Shown here: positions 5,901 to 7,052 of the stretch, one piece after another
Numbering within the stretch: the stretch's first letter is position 1
How the letters are laid out: every line of letters begins with the position of its first letter
From: Actinomycetota bacterium
GTDB taxonomy: Bacteria > Actinomycetota > Actinomycetes > Nanopelagicales > Nanopelagicaceae
Direction: 5' to 3'
Assembly (NCBI GenBank): GCA_010032085.1
Contig: RGYL01000040.1
Coordinates: 1 to 7,052, forward strand
DNA: 7,052 nucleotides
The notes under the pieces: model-generated
Databases searched by the model: none
What the model was told of the DNA's origin: nothing
What the model saw: the letters and a program-made list of their open reading frames with translations, nothing else
Translations under genes and position numbers: made by a program

Positions 5901-5907
5901 GGGGGAG
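5901..5907 (+). promoter_or_regulatory. Possible ribosome-binding site of dnaE
   Basis: GGGGGAG starts two bases after the preceding stop codon (5897-5899) and ends 14 bases before the GTG at 5922. The match to the anti-Shine-Dalgarno is good but the spacing is long. No alternative in-frame start lies closer, and the GTG start gives the expected family N-terminus. Confidence 0.45.
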
Positions 5908-5921
5908 TAATCTCACCGCCC

Positions 5922-7052
5922 GTGAGCAAGGACTTCGTTCATTTACATGTCCATACCGAGTATTCGATGCTCGATGGCGCTGCTCGAATTGAACAACTTG
6001 CAACAGAAGTAGCACGTCAAGGCAGTCCCGCCATAGCAATTACAGATCATGGCCATGTCTTTGGCGCCTTTGAATTTTATAAAGCTATGAAGTCAGTCGG
6101 AGTTAAACCGATAATCGGAATCGAGGCTTACGTCGCTCCCGAATCCCGTTTTGAAAAACGTCGCGTGAAATGGGCTGATGGCGGTGAAGATGATGTCTCC
6201 GGCGGCGGAGCTTTCACTCATATGACAATTCTGGCGGAGAATAATGAGGGTCTAAGTAATCTCTACAAACTTGCGTCACTCGCCTCCCTCGAAGGTTTTT
6301 ATTACAAACCGAGAATGGATCGTGAGTTACTCTCGAAATATTCGAGTGGTCTAATAGCGACTACTGGATGTCCGGCTGGTGAAGTTCAAACGCGTATCCG
6401 CATGGGCGCCTACCAGGAAGCAAGAAGTGCCGCTGCAGAGCTTAGGGATATTTTTGGCGCCGAAAATTTCTTTGTCGAGATTATGGAGCACGGACTCGAA
6501 ATTGAACGGCGAGTGCGCGAAGATCTGCTTCGGCTCGCTAAAGATTTAGGTTTACCACTTCTTGCTACAAACGATTTGCATTACACCTTCGCTGATGATG
6601 CAAAGCATCATGATGCATTGCTCGCGGTCCAATCCGGATCCACTCTAAATGATCCCAAGCGATTTAAGTTTGAGAGTCATGAGTATTATCTTAAGGATGC
6701 CGCGACTATGCGAAGTCTTTTTAAAGGCTTAGAGGTTGCTTGCGACAATACCTTGTTAATTGCCCAGCGCTGTAATGTCACTTTGCGCGAGAACGAAAAT
6801 TTACTTCCAAAATTCCCAGTCCCAGCCGGCGAAGATGAGAACTCATGGTTAATCAAGAAAGCTCGAGCTGGGCTAGAAGAGAAGTTTTCCGAGGGAGTAA
6901 GTAAAGAACATCAAGAGCGACTTGAATTTGAATTAGGCGTAATGACAAAGATGGGCTTTGCCGGATATTTCTTAGTGGTCGCAGACCTAGTCGCACACGC
7001 AAAGTCAGTCGGTATTCGAGTTGGTCCTGGTCGAGGATCGGACGCCGGATCA
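5922..7052 (+). CDS. dnaE: DNA polymerase III alpha subunit DnaE (DnaE1 type), N-terminal third
   Basis: This is the replicative DNA polymerase catalytic subunit; 377 codons are visible and the frame is still open at the window edge, out of about 1150-1180 in the family. The N-terminal PHP domain begins FVHLHVHTEYSMLDGAARI, and its nine metal-site positions are all filled: H9, H11, D18, H43, E68, H100, C150, D218 and H220. In actinobacterial DnaE1 this domain is the 3'-5' proofreading exonuclease, so proofreading is probably active. The polymerase region follows: LLPKFPVP, ELGVMTKMGFAGYFLVVADLV and the palm-entry loop GPGRGSDAGS at 368-377. That loop has D374 where the family normally has Ala, Gly or Val. 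The catalytic palm aspartates lie beyond the edge. The start is GTG, 22 bases after the pseudouridine synthase stop, so same-transcript expression is likely. The DnaE identity is certain. Confidence 0.97.
   Translation, partial: MSKDFVHLHVHTEYSMLDGAARIEQLATEVARQGSPAIAITDHGHVFGAFEFYKAMKSVGVKPIIGIEAYVAPESRFEKRRVKWADGGEDDVSGGGAFTHMTILAENNEGLSNLYKLASLASLEGFYYKPRMDRELLSKYSSGLIATTGCPAGEVQTRIRMGAYQEARSAAAELRDIFGAENFFVEIMEHGLEIERRVREDLLRLAKDLGLPLLATNDLHYTFADDAKHHDALLAVQSGSTLNDPKRFKFESHEYYLKDAATMRSLFKGLEVACDNTLLIAQRCNVTLRENENLLPKFPVPAGEDENSWLIKKARAGLEEKFSEGVSKEHQERLEFELGVMTKMGFAGYFLVVADLVAHAKSVGIRVGPGRGSDAGS

Noticed and set aside
5694..6039. Two minus-strand open frames at the pseudouridine synthase/dnaE junction
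   Set aside because: Both are antisense to clearly conserved coding sequence and lack ribosome sites or family motifs.

Overview
The window looks like a chromosomal housekeeping region of an actinobacterium with moderate GC content, roughly mid-40s to 50% by eye. That is well below Streptomyces or Mycobacterium and would fit a streamlined aquatic lineage such as Nanopelagicales (acI) or a relative, although the lineage is an inference. The actinobacterial assignment rests on four things: the IleRS motif set (GTHH in place of HIGH, and KMSKH), a translational-type T-box in front of ileS, a DksA/TraR-finger protein with a long Lys/Ala/Pro tail next to lspA, and the order DksA-like - lspA - rluD-like - dnaE.

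Layout: (1) 3-263, plus strand: the 3' end of a tryptophan 2,3-dioxygenase gene, cut by the window edge. (2) 260-3391, minus strand: complete ileS, converging on the dioxygenase gene so that both stop codons share the tetranucleotide CTAG at 260-263. (3) 3392-3649: divergent intergenic region. Its ileS-proximal two thirds form a minus-strand T-box leader with candidate Ile specifier, stems II and III, the canonical 7-nt T-box bulge and a competing Shine-Dalgarno sequestrator. (4) 3650-5899, plus strand: three tightly packed genes, a DksA-finger protein with a histone-H1-like tail, lspA (28-bp overlap with it) and an RluA/RluD-family pseudouridine synthase (1-nt gap, TTG start). (5) 5922-7052, plus strand: the first 377 codons of dnaE, running off the right edge.

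Functionally the block joins translation (IleRS charging under tRNA-Ile feedback, ribosomal pseudouridylation), transcription or nucleoid control (DksA-like), lipoprotein maturation (LspA) and replication (DnaE with an apparently intact PHP proofreading site). The plus-strand genes are probably one transcription unit or closely linked units.

I see no mobile element, CRISPR array, tRNA or rRNA gene and no defence island. Nothing here looks like a wholly undescribed system. The points most worth checking are the T-box leader, whose anti-Shine-Dalgarno strand can pair either in the antisequestrator or with the ileS ribosome-binding site, the DksA finger joined to a repetitive basic tail, and single-residue departures in otherwise strict motifs of DnaE and the pseudouridine synthase.
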